A program made the position numbers and the translations under genes. This document shows, in pieces, positions 41,394 through 42,940 of a stretch of DNA of 42,940 bases. Within the stretch, counting starts at the first letter, position 1. Each line of letters begins with the position of its first letter. Origin of the DNA: Candidatus Nealsoniibacteriota bacterium (lineage in GTDB: Bacteria > Patescibacteriota > Minisyncoccia > Minisyncoccales > PWPS01); NCBI GenBank assembly GCA_003553505.1, contig PWEN01000043.1, forward strand, positions 1 to 42,940, read 5' to 3'. The notes beneath the pieces were generated by a model. It did no database searches and had not been told where the DNA came from. It saw nothing but the letters and a program-made list of their open reading frames with translations.

Positions 41394-42940
41394 ATGATTA
41401 AAAAAATTACAAACTTGATTCTTCTGCTAACGCTAGTGTGCGGAGGTCTTTTGTTTGCAGGGCAAGAATCTTTTTCTGCTTTTAATGATGAAAAGCAGAT
41501 TGAGAACAATGTTCTTGCTTTTGGAGTAATCGACTTCAAGTTGAGCCCATCAAGTCTTGCTTGGGATCTTGATTCCACCAACGAAAATCCAACAAAAACG
41601 ATTCAGATCGAAGATGTTGGTGATCTTGAGTTTGAGTACAAAATGGAAGCGGAAACAAAATTGGAATCATGTGATGATCTTGAGATAAGAGTTGATCGTA
41701 TAGGAGATGAAGATCCCTACTATGAAGGCTCTTTGGGTGATTTTGCCAACACTGACAGCGTTCTTCTTTCCGAGGAAAACAAAGATGATTGGGAAATCAC
41801 ACTAATGAATGGAGATTTTGAAGATAAAACCTGCGAATTTGACTTCGTTTTTAGCGCTTGGCATGTTGAATCAGAAGGACCAAGCAACGGCTTTAGTCGT
41901 GAAAGAAAAGTAAGCAATACCGTTAATCTAAAAACATTTGATCTAACGATAGGAACAGAAGGCAAAGGAAGTACAGACCCTGACCACGAAGGATCGCCAT
42001 ACACCTATAAGGCAGGAGAGACAGTTACTGTAACTGCAACTGCTGATGATGGATGGAAATTTAGCGAGTGGATAGGAGACTGTGAAGACCCCTCTGGTGA
42101 GGTTTGTGAGATAGAGATGACGGAAGATAAAGAGATAACGGCTTCTTTTGAGAAAAAAGAAAAAGAAAAGTTTTCTCTAGTAATACAGACAGAAGGCAAA
42201 GGAAGTACAGACCCTGACCACGAAGGATCGCCATACACCTATAAGGCAGGAGAGACAGTTACTGTAACTGCAACTGCTGATGATGGATGGAGATTTAGCG
42301 AGTGGATAGGAGACTGTGAAGACCCCTCTGGTGAGGTTTGTGAGATAGAGATGACGGAAGATAAGAACGTGCTAGCTAAATTCAAAGAATTAAACGATTT
42401 TGCTGTAGAAGTTAATCGCCCCGCAAGAGGAAGAGTTTTCATACTGGGAGACCCGATAGACATAGAGTGGAAAACTTCTAATGCAAGCAATGATCCTGAA
42501 GATCATGAGGTAGAAATCTGGATCTGTGACACAATACCAGAAAGCGAATTTGATGAAAGTGAAGAAAGACACACTATAGTAGAAGGTGATTACTATGAGT
42601 GTCTTCATGAGATAGTAGACAGAGAAAGTGAAGTAGACAATCCTTCAGGAGAAACGCACAACGTCTGGAACCTTCCTTCTTCTACTAGTGAAGAAATTGA
42701 TTATGGAACTGGAGCAGATCTTGTTTCAAGTGAACTTAGGATCAGGATAATAGTAACGGACGGCGAAAATAAGGCAGAAGGGGTTTCTGATAAGTTCTGC
42801 CCCCTCCCTTCCTATAACAACGATTCTGATGAAGATGTGAAGGATGAAGAGGAGGAAGATGGTGACACAGAGGAAGAGAAGAAAGATGAAGAGGAAGAAA
42901 AGAAAGACGACAGTGGAAGCTCCTCTGGCGGTGATGACAA
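41394..42940 (+). CDS. TasA-like secreted protein with InlB-type repeats (partial, 3' end cut)
   Basis: A frame open to the window end (515 codons visible) and missing from the ORF track because it has no stop here. The signal region (ITNLILLLTLVCGGLLFAG) is followed by SAFNDEKQIENNVLAFGVIDFKL, the arrangement of SipW-dependent TasA/camelysin proteins, which form extracellular fibres in Bacillus. A strand-rich domain (to about residue 180) resembles the TasA fold. Two copies of a bacterial repeat (GKGSTDPDHEG ... GWKFSEWIGDC) follow, of the divergent InlB B-repeat/Gly-Trp type, then an Ig-like region and a long acidic Asp/Glu/Lys tail. A low-complexity tail often leads to a wall or membrane anchor, which lies beyond the window. 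Confidence 0.8.
   Translation, partial: MIKKITNLILLLTLVCGGLLFAGQESFSAFNDEKQIENNVLAFGVIDFKLSPSSLAWDLDSTNENPTKTIQIEDVGDLEFEYKMEAETKLESCDDLEIRVDRIGDEDPYYEGSLGDFANTDSVLLSEENKDDWEITLMNGDFEDKTCEFDFVFSAWHVESEGPSNGFSRERKVSNTVNLKTFDLTIGTEGKGSTDPDHEGSPYTYKAGETVTVTATADDGWKFSEWIGDCEDPSGEVCEIEMTEDKEITASFEKKEKEKFSLVIQTEGKGSTDPDHEGSPYTYKAGETVTVTATADDGWRFSEWIGDCEDPSGEVCEIEMTEDKNVLAKFKELNDFAVEVNRPARGRVFILGDPIDIEWKTSNASNDPEDHEVEIWICDTIPESEFDESEERHTIVEGDYYECLHEIVDRESEVDNPSGETHNVWNLPSSTSEEIDYGTGADLVSSELRIRIIVTDGENKAEGVSDKFCPLPSYNNDSDEDVKDEEEEDGDTEEEKKDEEEEKKDDSGSSSGGDD
41955..42130 (+). repeat. 176-bp direct repeat, copy 1
   Basis: Begins ACAGAAGGCAAAGGAAG and differs from copy 2 (42189-42364) at one base by eye (AAATTTAG against AGATTTAG, Lys to Arg). 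It encodes one Gly/Trp repeat of the TasA-like protein. Confidence 0.85.
42189..42364 (+). repeat. 176-bp direct repeat, copy 2
   Basis: Second copy, offset by 234 bases (78 codons) so the reading frame is kept. The linkers between and after the copies are not conserved, which limits the duplicated or converted tract to the domain itself. Confidence 0.85.

Noticed and set aside
41955-42364. Two direct repeats as a CRISPR array
   Set aside because: The copies are 176 bp, coding, in frame and only two in number.
41720-42490. Three minus-strand ORFs, two beginning with the same MYGDPSWSGS sequence
   Set aside because: They are antisense shadows of the TasA-like gene; the shared sequence comes from the duplicated 176-bp repeat.

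Overview
The window reads as a stretch of chromosome from a small-genome bacterium of the Patescibacteria (Candidate Phyla Radiation) type. The assignment is inferred from gene content, not from a marker tree. The supporting signs are a compact type IV pilus gene set, surface proteins with GYAW..IGWISF repeats, a TasA-like (SipW-substrate type) secreted protein next to a signal peptidase, DUF389, HPP and DUF1614 membrane proteins, RtcB, an archaeal-style cupin phosphoglucose isomerase, and almost no biosynthetic genes. Genes are packed with 4-11 base overlaps. Many starts lie 6-9 bases after a -10 box, which suggests leaderless mRNAs. The standard bacterial code fits nearly everything. No rRNA, tRNA, CRISPR array, transposase or phage gene was seen.

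Layout. 1-2207 (+): topA, with an in-frame TAA in its second zinc finger. 2173-6432 (-): tgt, a DUF389 protein, RNase R (also interrupted, by an in-frame TAG) and a cold-shock protein. 6533-11190 (-): an HPP/voltage-sensor fusion, cupin phosphoglucose isomerase, an orphan coiled coil, a FIST sensor, DUF1614 and ychF. 11284-12482 (+): a small coiled-coil protein and a D,D-carboxypeptidase. 12475-16995 (-): an operon for an envelope thiol relay (mini membrane protein, anchored thioredoxin, CcdA-like carrier, TrxB) followed by RtcB and Pcm. 17066-19535 (-): a zinc-ribbon protein and an L,D-transpeptidase/D,D-carboxypeptidase fusion. 19611-20702 (+): pilT.

20705-26199 (-): membrane and envelope functions (SIMPL, alpha/beta hydrolase, a 39-residue Cys-rich ORF, propeller, VTT protein, methyltransferase, HDAC-family hydrolase). 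26231-26833 (+): an unknown charged protein. 26852-30624 (-): a hydrolase and a carbohydrate group (cupin mannose-6-P isomerase, GT4, GH13_18 phosphorylase). 30605-38882 (-): the type IV pilus cluster pilB-pilC-four prepilin-like genes-pilM-pilN-pilO plus a small membrane protein. 38947-40995 (-): a GYAW-repeat surface protein, signal peptidase I and an acidic anchored protein. 41394-end (+): a TasA-like protein with two nearly identical Gly/Trp repeats, cut by the window end and preceded by a leader of about 300 bases.

How the parts fit. Most genes serve the envelope: pilus assembly and retraction, peptidoglycan trimming and 3-3 cross-linking, disulfide exchange, secretion and a candidate extracellular fibre. 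The points most worth checking are the two nonsense codons in housekeeping genes, the HPP/voltage-sensor fusion, the LDT/DD-carboxypeptidase fusion, the TasA-like/signal-peptidase locus, and the leaderless promoter style.
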